From assembly GCA_911728455.2 (NCBI GenBank), contig OU452229.1:11510878-11574877 (forward strand): a DNA stretch of 64,000 nucleotides, in the 5' to 3' direction. Below the pieces are notes generated by a model. The model was not told the origin of the DNA, did not search any database, and saw only the letters and a list, made by a program, of their open reading frames with translations. The DNA comes from Marthasterias glacialis. Its lineage: Eukaryota; Echinodermata; Asteroidea; Forcipulatida; Asteriidae. Positions 45,841 to 60,800 of the stretch are shown here, in pieces; position 1 is the first letter of the stretch, and each line of letters begins with the position of its first letter. Made by a program: the position numbers and the translations under genes.

Positions 45841-48800
45841 GTATGACATCCTTTGCTTGACCTTAAGGTATTCATAGGTGTATGGGGACTCTTTGGTTAG
45901 GGGGGGCAGAGGGGTTGATTGCCCAAAATTTTATACCTGTAGATAAAAACACAAGTACTAACTTTAACAAAAAGTGTTTTTATTTTTTTCCTTCTTGCTT
46001 TGCTTGAGTTTCCCCTACTGTTTTGCCAAAATTTTGGGGGGCAACTGCCCCATTTCCCCTTCAGCTCGTACGTCTACATGTATGTGGGTATTGAGGACTT
46101 TCTCAGTTCGAGGGTAAGGAGGTGGCCATACCTGCTGGAAATGTACTTTGGTGTTACTTTGGTGTTACCCAGAAATCTTCAAAGAAATGCCTCGAGACGC
46201 ACAGCCCTAATGAAACCAAGTATAAACTGACAATGAAAATTTTCAATTTTCAAGTTTGGAAGAGAATGAGAGTTTGAATTTGTTTACTTTAAAAAAAAAA
46301 AAATTTTTAACAACTCTTTCAAGTTGCAAAATCACCTGATTTTTCACAGAAGATTGAGGAATTTTTCTTCTAACTGAATGTTGAAATGAAAAAACAAAAT
46401 ACTTGAATCACATACATGGATGCATTGCAAAATATTTGTACGCAAATTGTTTGTACGCAAAAGAATGTGGCTACCAGTATTGTGAGATAATGTCAGTTCC
46501 CGACAATAGCCTGATATTAATGAATGTGGTTCTCTATAATAATATTTGTTATACAAACAAAATGACTGCCTGTAAGCAAAAGAGGCTAAAGTAATCAACC
46601 TCTCGTTTCTCGTACACACGCAAATATTTTCCGAGCCAGCAAATGGCAGACATGAGTTTTGTATTTTTGTGTGAAATTCAAAGCCTGAAGTAAAGGTCGC
46701 CCGGACATTCCAATGCTGAGCGTGCACAGATCACGCACATGCCATGCAATGCTTCATTAAACAGGACAGAGGGTGCTGAATATTTTGTCGATTTTTGGCC
46801 ATTGGGGAAATTTGGGGGGTAATTGTGTAATCCCCGATTAGAGACTTTTGTCCTTTTGTTCCGAGAAGAGGATTACTAGACATCGAGAGGTTTCCACTAT
46901 TGTTCATTTGCTATTTCGGCTCAATGGAGGTAAGTCCGAGTGAACCGGGTTTCCAGCCTTGGTTCCGGATTGACAAACAGTCGGCAGCTGTAGTTCGTTA
47001 CCGAGGTTTTGCATTTCATGGTGAGTGAATTTGGCATTTTCTCGATAGAGAAACAAAAAACTTGGTGCTTTAAAGAGAATCTTTGTTCTCTTGGCTTTGT
47101 CAAGTCAAGCTTTCTTTGTGCCAGCGGTACTCTCCTAGAAAAATGTTTCTGGCAATTCCGAGAAGATAATCCTGTCAGGCTGGACGGGAAAAAATTGAAG
47201 ATTTGTATTGAAACTGAGAAGAACCAGAAATGAAATAAGTCTTTATATTTCTAATAGAATGCTCTGTTCATCTTTGTAAGTAACTAATCTTTACAAAACT
47301 ACCCCTGCTCACACAAAAAAAGACATTATTATTACATGGTGATTACCTGCAAAAAAGTCAATTGGTTGGAAATGTTAGTTATTGTTATTATCATTTTTTA
47401 ATTAGAGAACCATTTTAGAAGTTACTTGTGCAGAAATACAAACGTGGGCAACATACATGTACCTGCATTTTTTATTTTTTTTTAGTATTACATGAGGTAC
47501 ATACTTGTACATTAAATTTTTATGTTTTGATATTTTATTGAAGCTCATTGTTTTCTAAACCAATGTAGAGTAAGATGAATATATAATTGTGCCCCCATTT
47601 TCTACAATTTTTGAAACTTTAGTCCTGCGGTGAATCCTTGGCCCTTAAAACTGTACAAGGATGAACATGGGTGTGTACACTGTTTGTGTCTCTTTCACTC
47701 AGGTGTCCCCCCAAACACTCCTGGTGTTGACATTTTCATAAAACCTTGAGTCGGAATGGAGTGTGATGAGCCGAGGATGAAAATGACACCAGGTGTTTTT
47801 TTAAAGTCTACCTATCTAGAGATACGACCTTGGTGATCATGGTGATGATGCAGGATTTACTATTTTCTTGTAGCACTTGAGCAGATGGGAGGTTTTTTTT
47901 TTCTTCTCTGGCTGAAAGAAGGAATTGACAATGAAGATACAAGATAACCATCTGACCAGATGTGTTTTTTTTTTTTTTTTTTTTTTTCACTCTTCGCACC
48001 GGTAAAGACTGACATTTCCATTGTAATTTTCTCTGTACATTGCTCATTTTGGCGGGGAACCTGTCAATGTGAGTCAGGAAGTACATCTACATTTATGTCA
48101 TTCCACGGCTATTTATGCACTCATCTTGACCTTAGCACCTCTTCCCCTAGAAGAATGTGCACAACAGATTGAAAATATATATGCTCGCAGATTTGCACAT
48201 ATGTGAAACTTACATACCTACATGGTATATTGATGGTCACAGACAACTTTGCAAATACTTTTCACACGCACGGTAGTCGTAGAACGAGGTGCATGATGGT
48301 CTAGTTCAGGGCTCACCCTTAACACTAGCCCAGCGTACATTGTCTAGTAAAAACTGCTATTGGCTAGTAAACACCACTTCGCAACTTGCCCTGTGGGCTA
48401 CTAAAAACTGCAACTTACTTGTTTATAATGCTCATACTTCTTCCTTTTCAGATGTGAATAATACTTTTTAGAAATGTGTTCATTTATTTTTTAGCGTGTG
48501 AGTGTGAGTGTAACTTCATTTGACCGTTAAACTGGTTGTGATCACTACCATTAGTATCAGGAAGATACATTTATGACAATACATGTTTAAAATTTGGGCA
48601 ACGAAAAATTCTTGGGGGCAAGTAAAATGCACAGTTTACTAGCCCCTTGGGCTACTTTACACAAAAAGCTTAAGCACAAGGCCTGTAGTTAGTGACAAAA
48701 TTTGTCAAAAATTGGACCAGCATGCACCTCATTCTATGGCTAACACATGCATAAAAAGTATTTACGAAGTTGTCAATGGTGGAAAACTTCCCTTGAAGTA

Positions 48801-51800
48801 TTTTTGCCTGAAAATCTATAGTTTTTGTGAAATGAGTTTGACATTTAGTTTTGATCTTAAAATTCCAAATTCTGATATTTGAAAACAGTGAATACATATA
48901 AGGTGGGTTTTCACTATTTTCTCGCGACTCCAATGACCGATTGTGCTTAAACTTTCATAGGTTTGTCATTTCATTTATATGTTGGGTGGGTCACATAAAG
49001 TGCGGATACTGGTCTTTGACAATGGGAGACTTTGGAATGATAGGTGGCAGCAGATTTACCAGGTAAATTATTGTCGTTTACATAATTATGACCATGCGCA
49101 CATTTCCGAGAACACTGACTATACCTGGTAAGTCTGCTGCCACCTACCGTCCTCAAAGGTCTCCCTTTACCGATGTTGGCCACGTGCTTTAAGATCTCAC
49201 TGTCGAAATTCCTAGTGAACACACATTTACATTTACATGAACTTGCCAAGGCAAAGTGTGCATGACCCTGCAAAATAGAAACTGCAGGCCTGCAGATATT
49301 TGCTAAATCTCCACGCCACCTGAAAACTCATCATCTAAATGTTGGGACCGAAATGAAGTAAGCCTTCCTTCCTCAGTCCATGTCAATCACGGTTGGTCTG
49401 ACATTGAAGGACTGAATTCATCCAAATTCATCCTTTTATTTTTAGGGAGATCCCCCTGGGGGTAATCATCGATTCAAAAAGGTAGCTCAAAATTATCACT
49501 GGGGAAAAAAAATGAGGGAACATTGGGTAGAATAGACAAATAAAAAATTTTAACTCAGAAGAGAGAAAAAAATGCAGCTACAATGTTCTTCAACATTCTA
49601 CTGATTGTATCATCCAAAATTAGATTCTTTTAAGTGTTCTTTGTTGTTGTTTCTCATTTACATTTGTTGACGCCAGATGGAGTCTTCCCAGACATTGAAT
49701 GAGCGATTAAATCGACTACAGGAACAAATGAAAGATCAGATGAACATTAATGAACAGCTCATCAAAGACATCATCCTACAAAAAGAAGCCATTTTAAAAG
49801 GTGAGAACGTCTTTGGATAACCTTGATGCTATTGGTCGTTCACATCACAAGACAAACTGTTTGAAAACTTCTTGAAAATATCAGGGAAAAAAGCACATTA
49901 GAATAAAGGTGTGTCGTGGCCGAGCGGTCTAGTGTACCAGACTGAACTTCTGGTGTTGTCAGAGTGTTGGGTTTGGGTCGTGGCACTTGTGTACTTGAGC
50001 AAGACAGTTAACCATAATTGCTTCATCCTTCGAAGGAGACGAGTTATGAAATGCACATAAAAGAACCCGGTACACTTATCATTAAGAGAATGGGGCTCGT
50101 CCCCGTGTTGGTAGATTGTACTGCATCACCTTGGAAGTGCTATTATAAAAATGGGTCTCAGAATTCATAGAAATGTAGATAAGTATAATGCGTAGATAAA
50201 GCGCTATATAAGAACTGAGTATTATTATTACTGTTAAAGAATCACTCATTTTTCTGGGTAAAAGAATTAATGAACAGCTCCTTTAAAGCCCCAGTTCAAT
50301 ATTGGTAAGAAAGAAAAACATAAATGGTCACAGTTTGACGTATACCTTACATGGTGTAAAGATAATGATGGTAGAAAACTTTCCTTGAAATCTTTCTTTC
50401 TGAAGTGTTATCGTTTTTGGATAATAGAGGAAAGAAAATTATTTTTGTCTCGTGTGAGACCAAGACTCTGCGTACAAAAATGCTGAATGCATTTTTTACC
50501 GTTTTCTCGCAAATGAACCAACAAATGAGCTGAAATTTTTGTAGGTTGGTTTTATCGCAAATATCTTGATTTGTGCAAAGACTGGAAGCATTTACAGTCA
50601 GTTTACCAATGTTGAGCTACGACTTAAAGAAGCCATTTCAAAGGTGTGAACATTTGAGGGTAAAGTTGATTGATGACACTTGATTGATGACACAGACCAA
50701 TGTTAAGTCTTACTTTTTCCAGACAAAGTTTCCTATACAAAACTAAGCTTCCTAGACCAAAAAAAAACTAAGTTTCCTTGACATAAATTGGTTTCCTAGA
50801 CAAAACTAACTTGCCATGAGCTTGTTGACTAAAAACTACACAATATGTAGGTTTTATTTTAATAAAATTATAAAATGTACAATGTAGGATACCCTGGACG
50901 AACAAAGGGATTATTCGACTGTATAGATGTAAGGGTTTTTTCTTTCTCAGTCTGTTTTCCTTTTTTCTGCTTTTTCTTTTTGGCGGGATGATTTTCATTG
51001 CACATGTATCACGTTTTTTACATTTTCTAGTCCAGTTGAATGCCGATAGTTTGTAGAACATCTATCAAGAATTAACATCTAAGTGTATCAAGAATTTCAG
51101 CACAGTGGACCTCAGCTCCCATTATATTATCATTCTTACATGTAGGTATAGTACTTTTTACGCTTTTTGAAAAAATGGTCCACTCAGAGTCATAAATTTC
51201 TTTCTATTTCAGGGAAAAAATTAGTACCACCTCCGCCAGCCAATAATAATAATGTTGACTTAGCCGCACATCAAGATGTCTCCAAATCGCGTCCATTTAA
51301 ACTGGAGGTGGCCAGCAAGGTCACGTACCCATATTCTTCCTACGTCATTCCAGTGTTGATGATTGCCTGTAATCGACCCAGCGCCATCACGAGGAGCCTG
51401 ACCAATTTGTTGGAGTAAGTGTTTTGTTATTGAACAGGATGCAGCACAGATAGGCGGCTCCAGCTCTCGAGGCAGTATCGGCTGCGGCTACGGCTGTTGC
51501 TATGGGTGTTGGTATGGATCCCCTATACTTCAATGCATGATGATGAGGCGATCCAGCCATAGCTTTAGCCGCTAATTCGGACACGGCCTCACTTCAGCTT
51601 TCCTGCCATTTTGAAACTGTAATAATAACACAAGGTTTCAGAATTGTTGAAGGCTTCAAGCTACAGTCATATCCCCATTGCAGAAAAGGGCCAAAGTGAA
51701 ATGTTTGAAGAAGAAAACAAAATCGTCAAGCTTTCTCTCTTTGTTGCACCTTAATTTATTTTTGGTGCATTGTAACCCTCAAGTCATTGTAATTATGGAA

Positions 51801-54800
51801 AAAAAACTCGGGCGTGGAATAACAAGACAGACCTGAAGGTTTGATATATCTCAAATGTCAAGTAAGTTCCCAAGACGTTTACACCTCAGAGCCACCATGG
51901 CAAGGCTCCCCTGTTTTGAGCCGAGCATCGTTGAACCTTTCACTGCTCTGCTCACCATGCCTGATTGCCACCGGCAGGATATCTTCTTTGTGAATACTAT
52001 CTATAAAACATGAAGCATTCAACAACACCTGCGGTTGCACATTTCCCTGTAGTCAATCCTCTGTGGACATGAGTAACCAGCGTAAATATCTCGAAGTGTG
52101 ACAGGGCCCGAGGCACTGGAAGCTAATGTTCGCACTTACAGTCAGCGTACGCTTCTCAATCCCTTTGAAAATTAGATTGAACCAAGTTAAATATGCAGAA
52201 GCATTATTCTTTAAATTTTGTATTCTTAGTGCTTTTTAAGCCCCAAATAGTTGGTGGTACACCCCGAGGTATTGGAAATAGAAATGAATGTATTGAAAGT
52301 CAGTTTCATGATCTTCAATCTTTCATGTATCAACATTTGAGAATGCATTTTTAAAAGATTTTTTTGAACATGAATATGAAAAAATAAAGAAGTGTTGCCA
52401 CCTGCAAGCAAACTTGTGCGCAGAAATACTATGAGCTACGGTGGAAACTTTCTTAATTATTTGGAGAATTAAACATCCAATTGAAATCCCCAAAGGGTTG
52501 TCAAAATATCACAATAGCGCAATAGGCGAAATAACTGTTGAATGGGAAATTTTATACCCCACGGCCGAATAGGATTTTTTGATCGCCGATGCAGATGGGC
52601 GTAATAGTGAATGTTGCGTGATGAAAGTTCCACCAATCAAATGACAAAAATCTGTTTGTAAGGTAAAATTACTTCATTTATGCTTTTCAATGAAAAAACC
52701 GTCAAGGCCATTCTTTAATTGTACACTTTCGTCGCCTTCTCTATTTTTAGCACGAGGCCCTCACCCACTCAGTTTCCAATTATAGTTAGTCAAGATTGCG
52801 GGCATCAAGCAACAGCCGAAGCCATCCAGCGTTTTGGTGACAAGGTCACACATATCAAGGTAAGACCTTGTTTCATTTGGACTTGATTCATTCAATTAAG
52901 CGGGTTCGTTACATTGTCAACTTCACCCGTGAAGTCCTATTACAACCGGGTGTGAATTGATGATGAGCCAATTTCATTGAGCTCGTTAAGGGAAAGATTA
53001 TCATTGCTTTTTGTAGGAGTACAGGAGTTTCCATCCTCCATACACACACAATATAAACCAAACTGAAAATTTCATCAAAATCAATGGTAAAGTTTTTATA
53101 GTAGAACCAATGAAAATGGGTTGATGTTTTGTGAGGGATTTTGTGCACGTTCATATCAGGCTTATTTTTATTTTACGGCAATGGGAGACTTCTGAGACGT
53201 TAGCAGGTGCCCCAGTAAGCTGTCCTTTTCTATTATGAGAATAAAAGAAAATGACCACTGACTGGGGCGCCCAGTCAAAAGTCTCCCATTGAAATACAGT
53301 AAGGCAGGTAGCTGATGGTACAAGCATGGAATCTGGAGCACAGTCAGAGTATGTCATTTGAAAGATATCTGGCTATATAGGGCCATCGCAGATTTGTCCT
53401 TTGAAAAAATATAGGAAGGATAAACAAGCAATTTTCAAAATGTTCAAAATGGCTGCCATTGCTGGTTATTTTACCTATATTTTTTCAAAGGACAAATCTG
53501 CGATGGCCCTATATAGCCAGATATCTTTCTCATGACATACTCTGACTGTGTGTCAGATTCCAAGCTTGTATCATCAAAGGCACAATTCTCCCAAATATTT
53601 CCCCTATCTGCCCCACTAATAAGCAGAAGTGAACCATGGGTTCTTCAAATGACGTTATTTGACAGTATAGACGGAAATATTTCACAAGAAGATTGGTACT
53701 GGTATGGACTTGATCATAAGTGAGCTTTCACATTGAATCTAATCAAATTGTTCCCGCCAATTATCAATCTTGTACTTCTGTCGGTTAGCAGAAAGATCTT
53801 GTTACGCGTTGTTATTGTAACAGATTGCGATCATTTCTTCAAACAAGAAAATTCATTTCAAAGTCCAAGTTGGAAATAGTACAAAATTATTTGTATTTCA
53901 CAAACTGTATTGTTGTTTTTTTAATGCAAAAGTATGTATAACACTAAATATCGTTAATCAGTTAATACAATCATTATATGATAATGCAGATAGTTTAAGT
54001 GTAAAAGCACTGAATCTGGACTATTCAGTCGCCATTAAAATACAACAATAAACAATTTAAAAAAAGACCCAATACTTATCCCACATTGATTATAGGTACA
54101 CGTATAACATGTCTCTCTCATTCAGATCAAAGAAACTAAACTGAGGCTGGAAGAGGGAAATAGTCTGTCCCCATTTTGGAAGACAGAGAATTAGTATTGT
54201 TGTTGCTATTGCTGACAGGGAACAAGATGGTTGATACTACCTCCGTTCAAGCATACATGTATTGTATATCACCGTAAATTAAACTATCTTGTCCTCACTT
54301 CGCTGTATCTCCATATAACCTTGTAACCTTGTTTTGGCAACTACAAGAGTGTTTACAACTCTTGACAAGATTGGTTTTGAAGATATTTACCACTCTTTGT
54401 AAGATTGGTTTGAAGCGTGGGCACTGAGGGTAAAACGACCTAGCGCGGCGGATCAATCTGCCGGGGCCAATTTGCCGATATCTCCGTGTCTTATTACATC
54501 CAGATCCATTTGCTAGGGCCCCACTAGTAGATTGCCTTACATCGTTGACTGCTTCACAGTCCCTGACTTGAATTTTAAGCACCATCCAATCCCGATGGGG
54601 TTTGACTAATATTCTAGGACATGCTCGGCGAATACGCCTTTCGTTTGCCAACGATATTTTAGCTCATGTTGTTGAATTTTCACATATCGGCTGTAAATTT
54701 ATAATGCCTGAATTTGTTTTGGCGTACCCAAGACAAAATTTTACTGTCTGAATTTGTCATGGAACACCTAGTTCTACTACCATGACTGCAGAAAATATCT

Positions 54801-57800
54801 CACCTACGATAACCTACAAAGGCATTTCCAATGCGCATGCACACACAAATAAAAACAAATATCCCGTTTCTGGAATTCTGCTGAACAAACTTCGCTATAT
54901 ATTGAACATGATATTTAGGTATATTGAACAGAAATACTATGAGCTACGGTGGAAAATTTCTTAATTATTTGGAGAATTAAACATCCAAAATGAAATCCCA
55001 ATAGGATTGTCAAAATATCACAATACCAGAAGTAATTTTGCATACAACAAATCTTGTATACATTAAATTAATTTGAACTTTTAAAATGTGGTATTCTGTT
55101 AACTATTCACAGATTCATGCTTCTGTGCATGAATCAAATAATAAACGACTGATTCTATTGACAATTGTGGTCATTATTTCAATTAGCCTTTGTCACAGTG
55201 ACGTCTTACATGTCTAAGCAGAAATTTGTCAAAATGACGGCATTTTATGGTGCAGTAACTGAATGGAAAATATCAGTCACTTCCCAGCCGGATAATCCCA
55301 TGAAATTTAAACAGAAAATAAACCTTAGAAATCAAAGAGTATTTCAAAAGAAATTTCAACAAAGTGAGCTGTTCCTACGTATTTTAATTCTACATTTTTG
55401 AATATTTATCATTTTAGCATTGGATTATCTGCCATATTGATAGCAGTCATTGTCGGTGATTGCATGACGGAGGCTAATGAAAGACATTGAAAGTTGCAGT
55501 CCTTCATTTCCCGTGACCACAACCATAAATGGTTCTCCTTTCTTGAAGAAGTTTAGGAGTAACTCTTCTTTCTTTCTTTTTCCCTGTTCATATGCACAAG
55601 TGAACTGGGCCACAAATATCAAAAAATAAATGTTCATACTGCACTCCTGAGATTTGACATCATTGATAAAACTCATTTTCTTCTACCTCTTGTAACTATG
55701 TTTGTACAATAATTCCACCACCGGCAGTGAGGAAGGTTTTATTTAAAACTATTAATACTAATAAATAATAATTATCTGGGGAACTTACTGTAAATGCATC
55801 ATGTTTTGTTTGTTTGTTTCCCCCACCCGCCTCCCAAGCCATCCTTTTGTGGGGGGGGGGGGGGCGGTCACATTTATACATTTGTGTATGAAATTGCCAA
55901 AAATCTACTCCCAAATTGTCTCTTCAAATACAGGCCTGACATTTTACTGGAAAAGGGCATTAAAACAAGAAAAAATATTCCTGAGATTTGACTATATTGA
56001 TATAAGACTAATCATCTTGGTCATCAGCTCTTACTCCTACATTTATCTTCTGCCAACCATGAGTTAAAAAAAAAATCCTGCAGTTTCATTGATTCATGCA
56101 ATTTCATCAATATATATCATGCAGCTGAGAGCTTGTCTGACTTCCTCTACAGATCACTCAATGTTCCAGCAGAAATCCCAGTAATTAAATATCCATATTT
56201 TTCTCATTTTTATTTTTTTTTCCCCCAAGCCCCTCCAACCAACAAGCACACAACAAACATTGATTATCGGCCGGTACGCGATGCAAATATGATTGGTAAT
56301 TATTCCTCATTGCCGACCGCTTGTCTGCTGGCCAGCCTCTTGATGTGATTTAGGGTCCTGGAAAGCATTGAGTTGTCTCGTTAATGGAACCGTATATTAA
56401 CTACCCCTCTGGCAGATCGATCAACCGATAGGCATGGTCGTACTTGTGTTTCAATTTCTACAGGGGGGGGGGGTAGGGTTGAATATTTCACATGCTGCAG
56501 AAGTGCAACGATATTTTATGAATTGTTGCTTTTGTCCCTGAAATTTGAAATTGATGTACTCATCATACAACAAACAACAGGTTTAGACAAAGTTGAAGTC
56601 TACTTGAAATTATAATGAAATTGTGTTTCAATTTCTCTAGAAGGGGAAATCTTCACATTGTGTACAAGTGCAACAAACGATATTTTATGAACCTTTTTTT
56701 TTTTGGGGGGGGGGCCGCTATTGACATTTTTGTTTTAAGTGAAGTCTTCTTGAAATTGGAATAAAATTGTGTTTAAATTGAAGGGGGAAGTTGGGGGGAG
56801 GGGATTTTCACATACACGACGAGATTTTATGAGTTGTTGATGTACCGCCTACTTGTGAAAAATGCTGAATTCTCACAGAAATCATAACTGAAATCTTTCA
56901 CGTGGTCAATAAGTTGTTGTAATGCCGATGTTGAATAGGAATCAGTTGAGCGTACACTGCACAGTGTGTATGCTCAAATGATTCCTTTTGAACATCGACA
57001 TTGTGTTTAATGAACCATGGTCAATCCAGTGGAAACAAACCTTTTCCTATGTTTGGTTACCATGGTGACTTTGACTTTATCTCAGTCCAAATATATTGAA
57101 AACCAATAGATTGGCACTTTTGTCTGAAGGGCACAAAAAAAGGGAAAATTTCCCGACTATGCCCTCAACTGTCTGTTAAAGGGAGGTTGATTTTAACTGC
57201 TTCATGTCAGGAGACTTAGTACATACATTTTTACTAGGTATACAGGGAGTCCAACAAAGACGGCTAAAAAGATTATCAACATCTACAAAGAAAGATTGCC
57301 CCCACCCCCTTCCTAGAATTGCTGCCAGATTCCTCCCCCCCCCTCCCCACCAGGACTGCTGGCCCGAGGCCAGTGATTTTAGCATCGGGCCAGTAAACTC
57401 ATAACTGGACAAGTCCCGTGGTATTGTGTTTTTGTCCAATTGAGGACTTTCCGTCTGATAAATATCTTTTGATTCTGTTGAGTACCGAAGAATACTTACC
57501 CATAAAACAAGCATGACATATGAGATAAATGTTCTCTTAGTGCTTGTTCGCATTAAAACAGTTCAATGTTAAACTGTGTTAATGTTTTTTCTCTCATTTC
57601 AATTCTGGTCTTATACAAACAATTTTAGTCCAGTGAACATTTTGAGCTACAAGCCCTGCAGTCTTGTGAATTTGCCCCCCAAATTCAAGGCCTGGTGTTC
57701 CACCCCCAAGAATTGCCCCACCCCACAAAAGTTGCCCCACACCTTCTTATAACTTGGGTCTTATTATTTCAAAATTGTGTTTGTTTTTATACAGCAACCA

Positions 57801-60800
57801 GATTTGAGTGGCATAACATTACCGGCAGCGCAGAAGAAATTTGAAGGATACTACAAGATAGCCAGGCATTACAAGTGGGCCCTCAATCAGGTTTTCCACC
57901 ATTTTAAATATGATGCTGTCATCATTGTTGAAGGTATGTAACCAGTAAAATAAGACAATCGGTTTCTTGTACGCTACTGACTTATTACCGTTGAGAATTT
58001 TTGCAAATGACATAATCTGCCCTACTCTTGGGGGAGGGTGGGGACCAGAAATTGTCTAATGATGTGATTTGACCCCAAGGTTGTTGAAGGGAAAGTGTAC
58101 ATGTATCTCCGAGGGCCGAACAATAATCTTTATCGTCAAGTAAACGTCGATCCATAGCAACAAGAGTGTAATATATAGTCATGTTACATGGCCCATATCA
58201 CCTGTTCTTTAACACGCTGTTCTCACGCACTGTCCTTACTCCCATCTACAGAATCCTGTGGTAAATTCACTGTTAATTAAAAATTGGTACGTTTTCTTGA
58301 AGATAAATTTGTTATCAAATGAGTACAGAAATTATAGCGCATCTTTGTCCCATTTCCAACTCGGCCTGCAGCCTGGCTGTATATGGGATGCAGAAGCGTT
58401 ATATTTTTCCGTATTGCACTCGCGCTTGTGTGATAACTAATATTATTGGCAGTGTTATTGAAAGTACATTGTATGATATATCATTTGGTTCTGGGAAGAG
58501 TTCAAATTCATTACAAACGTTTATTTATAAACACATCTTTGAACCAACCTGTGTAAATGTCATCAAAGAAGGTGGTCACATTTCCAGGAACACAACGAAA
58601 AATTGAAATAATTTTGGTTTTTACCCCAAACCATTTTTTTTACACCAATGTGTGATAAGCGCAAGTGTTGTATGTTCAGTGCATCCCCGAGTCCTTGGGG
58701 GGGGGGGATGGGAATCCACAGGCATACTACTGAGGTGGGATTCGAACCCACAACCCCCAACATTCTAGAGCCAATGTCAAACCACTAGACCACCGAGCAT
58801 GCTTTGCAACAAGATGTCAGTTTGAATTCTGTGATTAACAGCGGTTACCGAAACAATTTTATAAATGTAATACATTGTGCAATTGCATCTGGGATAAAAA
58901 AAAGTTATTTCGATTTTTACCCTACTCCAATATTATTTTGATCTGTCAAGTCGGGACAAATTATTCGCTGTTGGAAGTGGTTTAGATGAATAGATTTCTA
59001 ATGACTATCGGTAAAGATAGATGAATAAAGTTTTTTTAAAATCATTTACAAGTTTTTTCGATCATTACCAACAAAGTGTAATAATTTTAAAAGAATCTTC
59101 CTACACTTGCCTAAATTTGCTAAATCCATGCCCTGCTTTTGCCTAATTTTGATGGAACCGGAACTGTATACGAACATGTTTGGCATGACCCAGCTGGAAA
59201 AAAACACATCAGTGTAAATCCTGTCACAAGAATCTAAAACTGGAGGTTTGGGCATTGAGCACTGAAAGATTTTAGTGACTTAACATCGTAACATTCCTAA
59301 TTAAAAAAAAATACCACAAGGAAATAAGGGTTTAGGATTTTTCTGTTGAGTAATTGATTAATTCTTGTACTGACACTCTCACCTTTGAACTTTGAAACAG
59401 TGATTAACTTAGCTGCATTCCACACAGTCAAGTTTTTCCCCCACGTTCATCTCACTTTAAAGCTGTGATTTGACTGATTAATTATTAACAGCCATCATTC
59501 ACTCTCACGGTTCTCTGCACAATAACATCCTCATCGCAGTGGCACAGATCTTCCCCTCCTAAAACAACACCACTGGCTTCCTGGACAAACACGCTTAGAA
59601 CCGCTTCCCCCCCCCCCCCCACCCTCCTCAATTTCTTTCTTCAAGATGCAGCGAGATGCAAACAGCATCCATTGTATTCCCCGGTGGGGTTCAGCACAAA
59701 GCAACTTTCATCGATTAGTCCGTTCAGGACCCATCTTGAGTCTCTTCACGGACCCTCTATAAAGAGGGTCAGTCAGTGTTCTTTCTGACTAATCATCAGA
59801 TCCGGTCTTAAGGGATGCTTTGGTGTTTGTTCAAACGAATTCCAAATGATGATAAAAACAGCACAGCAGTATGGCGATGTGATCATTGGTATGGCGCCTG
59901 TAAGTTTCGTGAATACAGGCCGATTCGCAATACAAAGCGCCCTCTACTGTTTACCCTAGAGCTTACTCTTGAAGAAATATCCGGCCTGTATTTGATGTGC
60001 CTTGTTATTGTCAGTGTGAATTAAAATGTTTCGAAAATGAAAAAAACAAAAACAATATTATTTGAGTAACAATATTATTTGTTTAGATTTCTACTCTGAA
60101 TTTCAGCTTTTTGGTACATTTGCTCTGTACAAAATTATGGAACTCTTTTAAATTTCAGCTTTTTGCTAGCTGTTTTCAGCTTCTTGTTTGTTTGTTTGTT
60201 TTTTTGGCAAGTGGCCACTCACACCCCTGACAATTGAAAGACACAACCCAACAAGCTGTTCCGAGAGCCGTCTCTTTTTGATTTTCATTATTCTTGTTAA
60301 ATTATTCAATATGTAGATAGCCATCACTTGGCCGAAATGTACAGTTACATGGAATGTTACGATAATAAAGAGGAGAATAAAACAGCGTTACAATCTTCAC
60401 CATACACATCCTCCAATCCTACATAATTGGTATCGGATAGCACAATCATTCACCCAAGAATCCACTTTTATTATTAATGCCAATGGGTGTAGATTGGTAC
60501 ATAGAATTTAAAAGGCTGCGTCCACATCTGGTAAACACAACCATATGTCCCACCTCCAACAGTAGAAAATCATTTTAATAAACTGAAGTGTTAAAGTGTG
60601 AAAATGCCATGCGCTCGCTGGATTCGTGTCAAGTGGAAATGCATTCCGCTTTTCTGCATTTGTTACAGACGATCTAGACGTGTCGGTGGATTTCTTTGAG
60701 TACTTCCTAGCGACGTATCCCCTTCTGAAAGAAGATCCCACATTATGGTGCGTCTCGGCATGGAACGATAACGGGAAAGAGAGCAGAATATCAAGAGATG

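Noticed and set aside
53151-53723. Paired frames starting MTYSDC on opposite strands
   Set aside because: They mirror each other because they lie in the arms of a foldback element.
54295-54651. 118-codon minus-strand frame, basic
   Set aside because: In MGAT1 intron 4 on the opposite strand; many Arg from CpG-rich DNA but no recognised family or motif. It could be a transposon scrap, but nothing shows it.
58655-58803. tRNA gene on minus strand
   Set aside because: Good box A and box B, but an irregular anticodon arm and a SINE-like body.
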